60,435 bases of DNA from Pleurocapsa minor GSE-CHR-MK 17-07R (GTDB lineage Bacteria > Chloroflexota > Anaerolineae > Aggregatilineales > Phototrophicaceae), in the NCBI GenBank assembly GCA_019359125.1, contig JAHHHY010000019.1:1-60435 (forward strand), in the 5' to 3' direction. Shown piece by piece: positions 25,675 through 33,808 of the stretch (positions are counted from its first letter, which is position 1; every line of letters begins with the position of its first letter). A model generated the notes under the pieces. It was given only the letters and a program-made list of their open reading frames with translations. It did no database searches and was not told the DNA's origin. A program made the position numbers and the translations under genes.

Positions 25675-27093
25675 CTAGCGCCGCATGACCGCCGCGAGGG
25701 TATCGCAGCCCGGGCACGAGCGGTCCGGACGGAACAGCGCGTAACCACCGGCCGGGTCGGATCCCCAGAACGGGAAGTCGACGTTCCACACGATCAGGAT
25801 GGCAACGCGGCCACTGTTAGCAGCTGCGACGGCTGCTTCGGCGATCCAGGTGGCCTGCTGCTGCACGGTCACGTTCTGGGCCCAGGCGAAGGCGCCGGGC
25901 AGCGGATCGTTGAAGCCCTGCGGAGACAGGTAGCCCAGCTCGGTGAAGCAGACCGGCTTGCCGCCAAACAGGTTGTAGCCACGGGCCAGCATCGAGCCGA
26001 AGTAGTAGGTGGGATAGTTGCCACGCGGGTCGCCGCTGCCGGCGGTGGGGCTCAGGATGCCTTCGTTGTAGTGCAGGCCCACGCAGTCCATATACTGGGC
26101 GGCACCGGCCGCAGCCATCTGCTGCATGAACACGTCGTCGTTGCAGCCGCCCGCCGCGCAGCCCGCCGCGCCGAAGAAGCCGGTCGGGGCAGGGGCACCG
26201 CTGATCACCAGCGTGTTCGGGTTGGCCGACTTGATGGCGTTGAAGGCCGCAGCCAGCAGACGGGTGTAGTTCGCACCGTTGATGCTGCCCGCAGGCCACT
26301 GACGGTCGATGTTGGGTTCGTTCCACACTTCGATAGCGTCGGCGCCAGCGCGGGCGACGTCAGCCACGAATGCGGCATACGACTGGATGTAGCTGTCGAA
26401 GTTGCCCATTTCACCGATTTCACCGGGGATGCCGATCAGCACCTTGAAACCCAGCGCGCGCGAGTTCAGGATGCCCGCGACTGCGCTGGCATTCTGGCCC
26501 AGGCGGAACACGTGCTGCTGCTTCACCCAGGTCATGCCCGAACGCTGCATCAGCGACACGGTGTTGGCGTTCATTTCCAGCGCATGGCCACCCAGCGCAA
26601 AGCCGCTGGCCAGCGCGGAACCCGCCACCGGCGGGGGCAGGTCGGGGTTGGTGACTGCCGGATCCACAGCGGCAGCTGTCGGCTCGGTCACTTCATCGCA
26701 GGTGGTGATGATGGTGGCATCGAAGCTGGAACGGCCTTCATACTGGCGGCCATCCAGCGCGGTGATGACGAAGCGCCAGCCGAAATACAGGCTGCGCGGC
26801 GATTCCACATTGGTCGAACAATCGTCGATACCATTGGTGAATTCGCGCTGTTCCCATTCGTAGTTGCGCAGAGGGCGCAGCGTGACATCGAAACGCTCTT
26901 CCAGCGCATTACGCACGCCTTCAAAAGCGCGCGTCAGCTGATCTGCGGGTGTGAAGGTGGGCTGAATCTCCTGTGCGGAGACGCGCGCCGCACTGAACTG
27001 GCCCATCAGCATCATGGCCGCCAAGAAAACGATGGCCATACTCACGACGCTGATATTCAACATTCGCCGCTTGTTTTGTGTTTGAGTCTGCAT
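25675..27093 (-). CDS. Secreted glycoside hydrolase-like protein, clan GH-A
   Basis: The 472-residue product has a signal or anchor segment (about 12-40). A small N-terminal domain follows (about 50-135) with two Cys (DDCSTN, ITTCDE) that may form a disulfide. A Pro/Ala linker leads to a TIM-barrel with Glu259 in IEVWNEPN and Glu385 in VCFTELGYLSPQ as putative acid/base and nucleophile. Extra Cys pairs (GCAAGGCND, SCPGCD) again suggest an exported, disulfide-bonded enzyme. ATG 27093 and TTG 27099 are both possible starts; AGGAGCAGGG lies just upstream. It is flanked by terminators and is probably monocistronic. Confidence 0.82.
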   Translation of the reverse strand: MQTQTQNKRRMLNISVVSMAIVFLAAMMLMGQFSAARVSAQEIQPTFTPADQLTRAFEGVRNALEERFDVTLRPLRNYEWEQREFTNGIDDCSTNVESPRSLYFGWRFVITALDGRQYEGRSSFDATIITTCDEVTEPTAAAVDPAVTNPDLPPPVAGSALASGFALGGHALEMNANTVSLMQRSGMTWVKQQHVFRLGQNASAVAGILNSRALGFKVLIGIPGEIGEMGNFDSYIQSYAAFVADVARAGADAIEVWNEPNIDRQWPAGSINGANYTRLLAAAFNAIKSANPNTLVISGAPAPTGFFGAAGCAAGGCNDDVFMQQMAAAGAAQYMDCVGLHYNEGILSPTAGSGDPRGNYPTYYFGSMLARGYNLFGGKPVCFTELGYLSPQGFNDPLPGAFAWAQNVTVQQQATWIAEAAVAAANSGRVAILIVWNVDFPFWGSDPAGGYALFRPDRSCPGCDTLAAVMRR

Positions 27094-27231
27094 ATGCAAA
27101 ACCCTGCTCCTGATTCCATAAACGCTGTCGAGGAATTCGTAATGACGAACTCTTGTGCCTGAATGCTACATAACATCTGGTGATTTTTCCATGCCCATAG
27201 GCAAAGCGTATGTTAAACGCGGCGCACGGGC

Positions 27232-27269
27232 AAAAAAACGGGCCACCTGATAAACAGGGCAGCCCGTTT
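27232..27269 (-). terminator. Rho-independent terminator of the sugar ABC operon
   Basis: On the minus strand AAACGGGC (27262-27269 arm) and GCCCGTTT (27236-27243 arm) pair around an inner CCTG/CAGG stem, followed by seven T (27232-27238). It closes the permease operon 35 bases after the stop at 27305. Confidence 0.85.
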
Positions 27270-27304
27270 GCATGACGTTTGTCGCAGATGCTGATGCCGA
27301 CCGT

Positions 27305-29218
27305 CTAGCCCTTCACACCACCCAGCGACAGTCCGCCGACGATGAAGCGCTGGAACGAGAAGAACAGGATCATGATCGGCAGCGAAATCAGAATCGACAG
27401 CGCGGCGAACTTCTGCATGTCCGGCGGGGGCTGATTGGCACCACCGGTCAGCGTGGCCAGGGCCATCGCCAGCGTGTAGTTCTGCGTCTGGCCGGTCATG
27501 AAAATCCACGACAGGATGAATTCCGTCCAGCCGTTCATGAAGCTGAACAGAATGACGATGGCGAAAGCGGGCAGCGCCAGCGGAATCATGATGCGGATGA
27601 ACGTTTGCAGGCGTCCGGCCCCGTCGATGAGCGCGGCTTCTTCCAGCTCTTTCGGAATGGTGTCGAAATAGCCTTTCAGGTTCCAGATGGCAAATGGCAG
27701 GCCACCGGACGAGAAGGCCAGCGCCAGGCCGAGCAGCGTGGTCCTCAGCGTTTGCTGATCGCCGCGCACCAGCGTCAGGCGATACTGGAGCGTCGAGATG
27801 GTGAATGCGACCACCAGGAACGCCATCACCGAAAACAGCATGATGTTAAGCACTGTCCTGCGTTCGATCGAAGCGGGCAGGGCGCGCAGGATGAACCAGA
27901 TCACGGCAGAGACGGCCAGCGCCGCGGCCCATGCGCCCAGGATATACGGGGTCATCTGGAGCAGCGTGTTGGTCTGGATGCTGGAGTAGAATGCGCCATC
28001 TTCGTTCTGCGCGGTAATCGCCGCGTTCAGGGTGTCGACGGCGATAGCCAGGCTGGCGGCTGCGTCTTCTGCGCCCTGGCGGGCAGACACGGCGCCGTCG
28101 CGCAGGCTGGTCGCTTCTTCCTGGGCGGTGACCAGGCTCGCATCAAGGCTGGCGATTGCCGCGTCTGCACCATCGGCGTTCAGGGCTTCGAGTGCGGCGA
28201 CAGAGGCCACAACAGCCAGATCATCGGGAGCGATGCCGCTGCGCTGATCGATGACGGCCTGCAGCTCTGTCGCCAGTTCCTCAGCGGTTGTCAGCTCGGC
28301 CAGACGGGCCACTTCGGCGGCTGATTCCTCAGCGACTGTAGCGCGCTCTTCGCGGCGCGTGGCGGTGGTTTCGCGCTGGCCAACGCTTTGTGTGCGCTGG
28401 TTGACTTCGGCTTGCGCGGCGATCACATTGGCGCTGAGCTGATTCAGCGGCTGGCCGACCGCTTCATTGAACATCGGCGTGCGCGCAAACATCACGGCGA
28501 ACGTCACGATGATGGCCACCAGCGAAAAGGCGGCGACAGTGCCCACCACCAGCTGCGGCGGTGGATTAATGGCGCGTTCCAGGTCGCGTTTGCCATAGCT
28601 GCGCACCACCCCAAAGATAATCGCGACAATGCTGGCGACCAGGATGCCGGCGAAGATGCTGGGGAAGAATTCCGCCACAGTGGAGCTGATTTGTACGGCA
28701 TTAAACATGATATACAGCGGGATGATCACGCCGGTGCTGGGCAGCAGCAGCAGCACGATGAACATCAGCATGCCCGTCTGACGGCCGACGAAGCGGAAAC
28801 GCGAGAACGCGTACGCAGCAGACGAGCCAAGCACCACGGTGAAGACCGAGACGCCCAGCGCGATGAACAGGCTGTTCATCAGCATGTTGCCCACATAGGC
28901 CGAGAACGTGTTCGAGATCGGCTCGCTGAGCAACCGGCGGAAGGCATCCAGGTTGGCGTTGGCCGGGAACAGGTTCAGGTCTACCGGGCGGGCGATGCCG
29001 CGCGGGTCGATCGCCATCGACACGATCCACATGATCGGGAACATCACCACGATCAGCATGAGGAGGAGGAACAATTGCAGCAAAACCTGCCGGATAACGA
29101 TCCCGCGCGATTTTTTGTTCAGCACAAAGCGGCCGGTCGTCGCGCCCGCTCTTGACGCCACAGAGGGGGCAGCGGGGATGCCCTTGGCGGTGGGCTGTGC
29201 AGTGGCTTTCATAGTCAT
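27305..29218 (-). CDS. MalG-type sugar ABC permease with a 310-residue insertion
   Basis: The core is a normal carbohydrate ABC permease: TM1 (about 48-70), TM2 (112-138), TM3 (149-172), EAA loop EEAALIDGAGRLQTFIRIMIPLALP (about 526-550) and TM5-6 to the end. Between TM3 (PLYIMFNAVQIS) and TM4 (LLGLALAFSSGGLPFAIW) about 310 residues (179-493) are inserted in frame. They hold two membrane segments (about 185-205, 223-244), an Ala/Glu/Gln-rich coiled coil (about 255-405), then two more membrane segments (about 424-444, 455-476). Arg/Lys-rich turns (RSYGKRDLER, RALPASIERR) put the coiled coil outside. Usual family length is about 280-300. It is 23 bases downstream of its partner permease gene. 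Confidence 0.9.
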   Translation of the reverse strand: MTMKATAQPTAKGIPAAPSVASRAGATTGRFVLNKKSRGIVIRQVLLQLFLLLMLIVVMFPIMWIVSMAIDPRGIARPVDLNLFPANANLDAFRRLLSEPISNTFSAYVGNMLMNSLFIALGVSVFTVVLGSSAAYAFSRFRFVGRQTGMLMFIVLLLLPSTGVIIPLYIMFNAVQISSTVAEFFPSIFAGILVASIVAIIFGVVRSYGKRDLERAINPPPQLVVGTVAAFSLVAIIVTFAVMFARTPMFNEAVGQPLNQLSANVIAAQAEVNQRTQSVGQRETTATRREERATVAEESAAEVARLAELTTAEELATELQAVIDQRSGIAPDDLAVVASVAALEALNADGADAAIASLDASLVTAQEEATSLRDGAVSARQGAEDAAASLAIAVDTLNAAITAQNEDGAFYSSIQTNTLLQMTPYILGAWAAALAVSAVIWFILRALPASIERRTVLNIMLFSVMAFLVVAFTISTLQYRLTLVRGDQQTLRTTLLGLALAFSSGGLPFAIWNLKGYFDTIPKELEEAALIDGAGRLQTFIRIMIPLALPAFAIVILFSFMNGWTEFILSWIFMTGQTQNYTLAMALATLTGGANQPPPDMQKFAALSILISLPIMILFFSFQRFIVGGLSLGGVKG

Positions 29219-29241
29219 AATGAAGTCGTCTCCCTTTACGC

Positions 29242-30510
29242 CTACGCTTCGTCAAACGCCTTCGTGGCGCGGGTGATGCGATTGTTGATCAGCGTGATGA
29301 TCAGCAGGATGAAGAACACGACGATGGAGAAGGCTGCCGCCACGCCATAGAGCTGTTCCTGCTGAATGAGCTTGTAGGACTGGGTGACCAGCAGTTCTGT
29401 CTGGCCTGCCGGGCCGCCCGACGTGATGAAGAAAATCACGTTGAACTGGTTAAATGTCCATACGGTGCCGAGCATGATCGCGGGCACCATCGCCGGGCGA
29501 ATCATCGGCAGCGTGATCTTGCGGAACTGGGTCCACTTGGTGGCGCCGTCCACGTCGGCCGCTTCATACAGGTCGGCAGGGATGCTTTGCAGCGCGCCGG
29601 TCGCGACGACCATCATGAATGGCCAGCCCAGCCAGATATTGGCCAGCAGCACGCAGTAGAACGCCAGCACCGGTGCCCCTGCGCGATCAAACAGCTTGAG
29701 GGCCTGATTGGAGGCGAAGCCGTTGTTGGAGATGACATCGAGGATGGTGCCCGCGGCCACTGCGCCGAACATGATGATGGCGCCGATGCTGAAGAAACCG
29801 CGCTGGGCGTCTAGCTTGCCCGTGGCCTTATTGATCAGCCCCAGACGGCGCGTGCGCAGCACCAGCCACACCACAATGATGATGCTGACGATGATGAGCA
29901 GGTAGGGCATGATGGGCAGCAGGTTGAATGGTCTGTCCTGCGACCCCAGCCAATTGGTGTTGACGGTGAAATTGGTGCCAAACCAGTTGTTGATCTGGGC
30001 AATCAGCAGGTTGAAGCCGCCGCCATTCTGCTGCCACAGGTTATTCCAGATGAGCGCGGTGATGTAGCCAGGCAGCGCCCAGGGCAGCACGAAAATTGCG
30101 CGATAGAAGCGGCGGAAGAGCACGCGCTCGCCATTGAGTGCGACGGCGACAGCGATGCCGATGGACGCGTGAAAGAAGACATTCACGATCGTCCACATGA
30201 TATTAAAGCCAAGCAGCGGCAGGAACGCGTAATTGGGCACATTCAGGTTGCCGGTAAAAACATTGACAAAATTTTCGAGGCCCACGTACGCGGCCGGTGC
30301 GCCGGTCAGATTTGGCGCCCTGAAATCGCGGAACGAAATCAGGATCTGATAGGCCTGGGGCAGAAAGGTGATGAAAACCATCAACAAAATAGACGGGACA
30401 ATAAAGAGCCAGGGGACGCCGCTGCTGCGCAGACCTGCCTTCAGGCTGTCCCACATACTCGACGGTTGGCTGGACGGTGTGCTGGTTACGGCTGACATAG
30501 GATGGCCCAT
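29242..30510 (-). CDS. MalF-type sugar ABC permease with two extra TM segments
   Basis: The 422-residue permease has TM1 (about 33-58), the core segments TM2 and TM3 (about 104-125 and 135-156), an EAA loop LYEAADVDGATKWTQFRKITLPMIRP (about 315-340) and the closing segments. Between the loop NTNWLGSQDRPFN and the TM starting APVLAFYCVLLANIWLGWPF about 80 residues (196-276) are inserted: a membrane segment (197-218), the basic loop RTRRLGLINKATGKLDAQRG, and another segment (239-260). The place matches the insertion in the partner permease. Either of two ATGs, 30510 or 30498, may start it; GGAGGAG touches the first. No ATPase gene is adjacent, so a shared MsmX-type ATPase is likely. Confidence 0.9.
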   Translation of the reverse strand: MGHPMSAVTSTPSSQPSSMWDSLKAGLRSSGVPWLFIVPSILLMVFITFLPQAYQILISFRDFRAPNLTGAPAAYVGLENFVNVFTGNLNVPNYAFLPLLGFNIMWTIVNVFFHASIGIAVAVALNGERVLFRRFYRAIFVLPWALPGYITALIWNNLWQQNGGGFNLLIAQINNWFGTNFTVNTNWLGSQDRPFNLLPIMPYLLIIVSIIIVVWLVLRTRRLGLINKATGKLDAQRGFFSIGAIIMFGAVAAGTILDVISNNGFASNQALKLFDRAGAPVLAFYCVLLANIWLGWPFMMVVATGALQSIPADLYEAADVDGATKWTQFRKITLPMIRPAMVPAIMLGTVWTFNQFNVIFFITSGGPAGQTELLVTQSYKLIQQEQLYGVAAAFSIVVFFILLIITLINNRITRATKAFDEA

Positions 30511-30524
30511 CTCCTCCAGTTATT

Positions 30525-30565
30525 AAAACGCACGGGGCAAAGCGATGTTTTGCCTTACCCCGTGC
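30525..30565 (-). terminator. Hairpin between binding-protein and permease genes
   Basis: GCACGGGG (30530-30537) and CCCCGTGC (30558-30565) pair perfectly, with an inner CAAA/TTTG extension, and on the minus strand the stem is followed by GTTTTAAT. In MalE-type operons such a leaky terminator or 3-prime stabiliser keeps binding protein above permease; that role is inferred here. Confidence 0.6.
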
Positions 30566-30625
30566 TGGTTTTAGTTCTTGCGTGGACGGGCACTCACTGG
30601 TGTGAATCCCCGTCCGAGGGGCAAA

Positions 30626-31846
30626 CTACATGCCGTCGATGCCGGTCTGGATGGCTTCGTAAGCGGCGGTAGCAGCTTCAGCCGGCGTCTGGCCGCCCGA
30701 GCCCACGGCTTCGATGGCCGCGCCCATGGGGCCCCAGAACTGGCTCAGCTCAGGACGGTTCGGGAACGGCGTGCCGAGGGCAAACTGCTCACCAAAGACG
30801 ACCAGGTTCGGGTTTTCAATTTCCACACCGCTGTTGACGGGCAGCAGGCCGCCTTCAACCGCGGCGATCGTCTGGCCTTCGACGCTGGTCACGCAAGCGG
30901 ACCAGTCAGCGAATGCAGCGAGCTTGGCTTCATCTGCACCAGCCGACGCGCTCATCATGAAGCCTTCGCCCTGGGAGAACAGCGCGGGAACGTTGCCGTT
31001 GTCCAGTGCGGGCATCAGCGCCACACCCAGGTCATCACCCAGGTCGCTTTCGAACTGAGCCAGGTTCCAGATGCCGTCGTACACCATAGCGACGGTACCC
31101 TGCTGGAAGCCGGGGTTCGGCGAGGAGCCGTCGATCACGACACCGCTGGCGGTATCCTGGCCGAGGGCATACATGTCAGCATGCAGCTGCAGGTAGGCTT
31201 CCATCGCGGCGAAGCCTTCGGTCTCCGGGGCGAACGCGGCGTTGCCATCGGCATCCATCAGGGCGCCATCGAGGGAGTACAGGAAGCCCGCGCTGTGGAA
31301 GAAGCCGTTCTGGAAGGCCAGGCCGGTCACGCCGTCCTGAGCGAGCTCGGCCGAGATGGCCAGCACGTCAGCCCAGGTTTCGGGCGCATCGGGAACCAGC
31401 GCACGGTTGTAGAAGAAGGCGAGGGTCTTGGCGCTGTATGGAACGCCCCAGATGTCTTCGTTGTAGCTGAACAGGCCCCAGGCGGTTTCGCTGGCATTGG
31501 CGCGCAGTTCGTCAGTCACGATCGAGGTCACGGGAGCAATCAGCTCGCTGTTGGCGAGTTCGCCGGCCCAGTCGTTCGCCCAGATGATCATATCCGGGCC
31601 TTCGCCCGAACCGATAGCAGCGCGCACGCTGTCCTGATAGGTATTGCTGGGGTTGAACACCTGCTCAACCGAGACGCCGTAGTCCGACGCGCAGTAATCG
31701 ATGAGGGCGAGCAGAGCATCGCCTTCAGCGTCCTGCTTGGCATGCCACAGCACCAGCGACGTGGAATCCTGGGCTGCCACCGAACCTACTGCCATAGCGG
31801 CGAGCATTGCTGCCGCCGACAAACCCACTAAACGTTTAGCCTTCAT
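30626..31846 (-). CDS. Sugar ABC transporter substrate-binding protein (MalE-like)
   Basis: The 406 residues begin with a signal peptide (KRLVGLSAAAMLAAMAVGSVAAQ) that has no lipobox Cys. The type I solute-binding fold follows: VLWHAKQDAEGDALLALIDYC, GEGPDMIIWANDWAGELANSELIAPV, GVPYSAKTLAFFYNRALVPDAPETWADV (a very typical cluster B region) and FGEQFALGTPFPNRPELSQFWGPMGAA near the end. The acidic ligand-site residues and Trp suggest an oligosaccharide. Without a lipid anchor it is either free in a periplasm-like space or held by the permeases, which have unusual outer domains. AAGGAG lies nine bases before the ATG. Confidence 0.94.
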   Translation of the reverse strand: MKAKRLVGLSAAAMLAAMAVGSVAAQDSTSLVLWHAKQDAEGDALLALIDYCASDYGVSVEQVFNPSNTYQDSVRAAIGSGEGPDMIIWANDWAGELANSELIAPVTSIVTDELRANASETAWGLFSYNEDIWGVPYSAKTLAFFYNRALVPDAPETWADVLAISAELAQDGVTGLAFQNGFFHSAGFLYSLDGALMDADGNAAFAPETEGFAAMEAYLQLHADMYALGQDTASGVVIDGSSPNPGFQQGTVAMVYDGIWNLAQFESDLGDDLGVALMPALDNGNVPALFSQGEGFMMSASAGADEAKLAAFADWSACVTSVEGQTIAAVEGGLLPVNSGVEIENPNLVVFGEQFALGTPFPNRPELSQFWGPMGAAIEAVGSGGQTPAEAATAAYEAIQTGIDGM

Positions 31847-31916
31847 TAGTTATTGCTCCTTGAACGTTTCATATGTGCGAGGGACTAGCGGTGAATTAAT
31901 TTCCTCGACTGTTACT

Positions 31917-31946
31917 ATGATACAGGATCTCACCAATCTTTCACAA
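31917..31946 (-). promoter_or_regulatory. Candidate promoter of sugar ABC operon
   Basis: On the minus strand TTGTGA (31946-31941), an 18-base spacer and TATCAT (31922-31917). It overlaps the last bases of the upstream gene and leaves a leader of about 65 bases before the ATG at 31846. Confidence 0.45.
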
Positions 31947-32540
31947 ACGATAGTCCCATACACTTTGCACAAATTGTCCCCGATTCGATGAGGAAATGTG
32001 TGTGTGCATGCTGACCACCTCCAGGGCGCGCAGCCATTCGTGCACGCAGGCCGACATTGCCTGAATAATGTCGGCCTGTCGGCGCAGGATTTCTGTCATA
32101 TGGGCGGTCAGGTTGGCGTACTGTTCCAGCGACTTGCGCAGGGCAGGCGCGGGCAGACTGGCCAGCTCGACGCAGCTGCCATGCACCTCGTTGACATAGC
32201 TGCTCAGCAGGCGCAGCGTCTGGTCATCCGGGCGCTGACGGGCGAATTCGTGGTCGGGCAGCGCGACCAGTGCATCCACAGCAGGCAGCAGGCGATACAG
32301 CATGCGCATCTGCTGCTGGGCTTTCTGAACCGATGCCAGGGGTTCGTGCAGATAGTCCAGCATGATGCGCAGGAACATCATCGGTGGCGTCTCGCGCATG
32401 ATCTGTGTGCCGATGAACTCGATAAAGGGCCCGGCGTCCAGATTGGTCAGGCATTCACGGGCGATAGCCGCCGCACGGTCGCGCAGCAGGGTGGTTTCCT
32501 GAAGCAGCGTCAGGGAATCCAGATGCAGGTCTGTCAGCAT
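31941..32540 (-). CDS. Helical protein of unknown function
   Basis: About 199 residues, predicted almost wholly helical, with no signal peptide, no membrane segment and no motif I recognise. Notable stretches are ETTLLRDRAAAIARECL, QKAQQQMRMLYRLLPAVDALV and LRKSLEQYANLTAHMTEILRRQADIIQAM. The ATG at 32540 is one base after the stop of the DUF971 gene, so the two are coupled; an ATG at 32555 would overlap that gene by 14 bases and is an alternative. Its 3-prime end abuts the sugar ABC operon promoter. Confidence 0.65.
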   Translation of the reverse strand: MLTDLHLDSLTLLQETTLLRDRAAAIARECLTNLDAGPFIEFIGTQIMRETPPMMFLRIMLDYLHEPLASVQKAQQQMRMLYRLLPAVDALVALPDHEFARQRPDDQTLRLLSSYVNEVHGSCVELASLPAPALRKSLEQYANLTAHMTEILRRQADIIQAMSACVHEWLRALEVVSMHTHISSSNRGQFVQSVWDYRL

Positions 32541-32541
32541 A

Positions 32542-32898
32542 TTATTCCGCTGCATTGGCTGGCCCTTCTTCCTGCGCGCTGTCTGGCGGGCACAGCCGCC
32601 TGAGGTAATCCCAGGTGTAGATGCCGGTGTGGTGGCCGTCGTCCCAGGTGGGCATCAGCGCATAATTGCCCACCAGATCGACCTTTTCGAGGCCGTACGA
32701 GCGTTTCGGCTTCAGCACCAGAATGTGCAGCGGATCGTGGTCGCGCCCCATATTGGCATGGCCGCCGCGACATTCCACGCACGGGCAGGCCTCGCGCAGT
32801 TCGCTCAGCGGGTAACGGCAGGTGGCGCCGTCACTCCAGGATATCTCCAGCACATGGGCTGGTTTGTTGACGGTGATGGCTTTCGGGATGATGGTCAT
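32542..32898 (-). CDS. DUF971 (GBBH-like) protein
   Basis: The 118-residue protein is a stand-alone DUF971/gamma-butyrobetaine-hydroxylase-like N-terminal domain: LEISWSDGATCRYPLSELREACPCVECRGG, then VGNYALMPTWDDGHHTGIYTWDYLRRL. The Cys pair CPCVEC plus the His-rich DDGHHTG loop fit the metal-binding pattern of the family, which is often linked to iron-sulfur or metal handling. It is the first gene of a minus-strand run and divergent from the lipoprotein gene. Confidence 0.88.
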   Translation of the reverse strand: MTIIPKAITVNKPAHVLEISWSDGATCRYPLSELREACPCVECRGGHANMGRDHDPLHILVLKPKRSYGLEKVDLVGNYALMPTWDDGHHTGIYTWDYLRRLCPPDSAQEEGPANAAE

Positions 32899-33016
32899 AG
32901 TGCAGTCGGTGGGTAGGCGGACAAAATGAGCCTTGCATGCGAGATGTTGCTGTTAAAACAATATCATATACGGGGGTCCAGAACGATTAAGCTCCCCGAA
33001 AGGCTGGGGGGCTTGC

Positions 33017-33044
33017 TTGCATCCCCTTTGGCCTCTGCTACAAT
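33017..33044 (+). promoter_or_regulatory. Candidate promoter of lipoprotein/glycosidase operon
   Basis: TTGCAT (33017-33022), a 16-base spacer and TACAAT (33039-33044) with an extended TGC. The leader would be about 60 bases before the ATG at 33111. Confidence 0.45.
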
Positions 33045-33110
33045 CGCACTCTGGTGTGCGTATACGAAATAGCGGCGCGCACCCTGGCTATCAATGTGGA
33101 GTAACACCCT

Positions 33111-33794
33111 ATGCGCTTGAAGATGATCCTGTTGGCCGCCCTTGTGGCTGCGGGCGTCGCGGCCTGTGACACACCGCCGCCGACGGTGGTATTTGTCGTG
33201 ACATCAACACCGGCCCCGGAAATTACCCCGGAAGTGACTGAATCTGCGACAGCACAGGTGGTGGCCCAGCCGACGACGCCGGCCCCGACCCTGTCGGCCC
33301 AGACGGGCCCAACAGCGACGCCTGCCGGCCCGACGCCCCTGCCGCCTGGTTTTCCGACGCCGGTTGCTGCCCAGGTGCAGTATGCCGAGCAGTTGTTTGA
33401 AGGCGGCCGTATGTTCTGGTTGCAGCCGATCGGCCAGATCTGGGTTCTCACCGTGACTGGCGAAGGCCGCGGCACGTGGGCGACTTACGAGGATACCTGG
33501 ACGGAAGGCGACCCGATCAATGACCCATCGATTGTGGTGCCGGGCGATAATCGCCAGCAGCCGGTGCGTGGCTTCGGCCAGCTGTGGCGCTCGAACACCG
33601 AAGTGCGCGATGTGCTGAGCTGGGCGACGCAGCCGGAATTTGGCTATGTCGGCGCCTATGAATATCACTCGGGCGGACAGATTAATGCTGCGGGCACGTA
33701 TGAACGCGGCCCTGGCTATCATATTATCTACAGCCTCTATGGAGAGCGTTTCCGCCTGAATGAGGCGGATGGCACCTGGACGCTCGGGGGCTAA
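33111..33794 (+). CDS. Lipoprotein with Thr/Pro linker
   Basis: The 227-residue product has a lipoprotein signal (LKMILLAALVAAGVAAC, lipobox VAAC, Cys19), a Thr/Pro/Ala linker (about 20-85) and a globular C-terminal domain (about 90-227) with YAEQLFEGGRMFWLQPIGQIWVL, TWATYEDTWTEGDP, GFGQLWRSNTEVRDVLSWAT and PEFGYVGAYEYHSGG. I recall this domain as recurrent in Chloroflexota surface proteins with no assigned function; the tail resembles the LGFP-type or PliI-like compact beta folds only loosely. GGAG lies nine bases before the ATG. The glycosidase gene follows after 14 bases. Confidence 0.8.
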   Translation: MRLKMILLAALVAAGVAACDTPPPTVVFVVTSTPAPEITPEVTESATAQVVAQPTTPAPTLSAQTGPTATPAGPTPLPPGFPTPVAAQVQYAEQLFEGGRMFWLQPIGQIWVLTVTGEGRGTWATYEDTWTEGDPINDPSIVVPGDNRQQPVRGFGQLWRSNTEVRDVLSWATQPEFGYVGAYEYHSGGQINAAGTYERGPGYHIIYSLYGERFRLNEADGTWTLGG

Positions 33795-33808
33795 CACAGG
33801 ACAATCCT

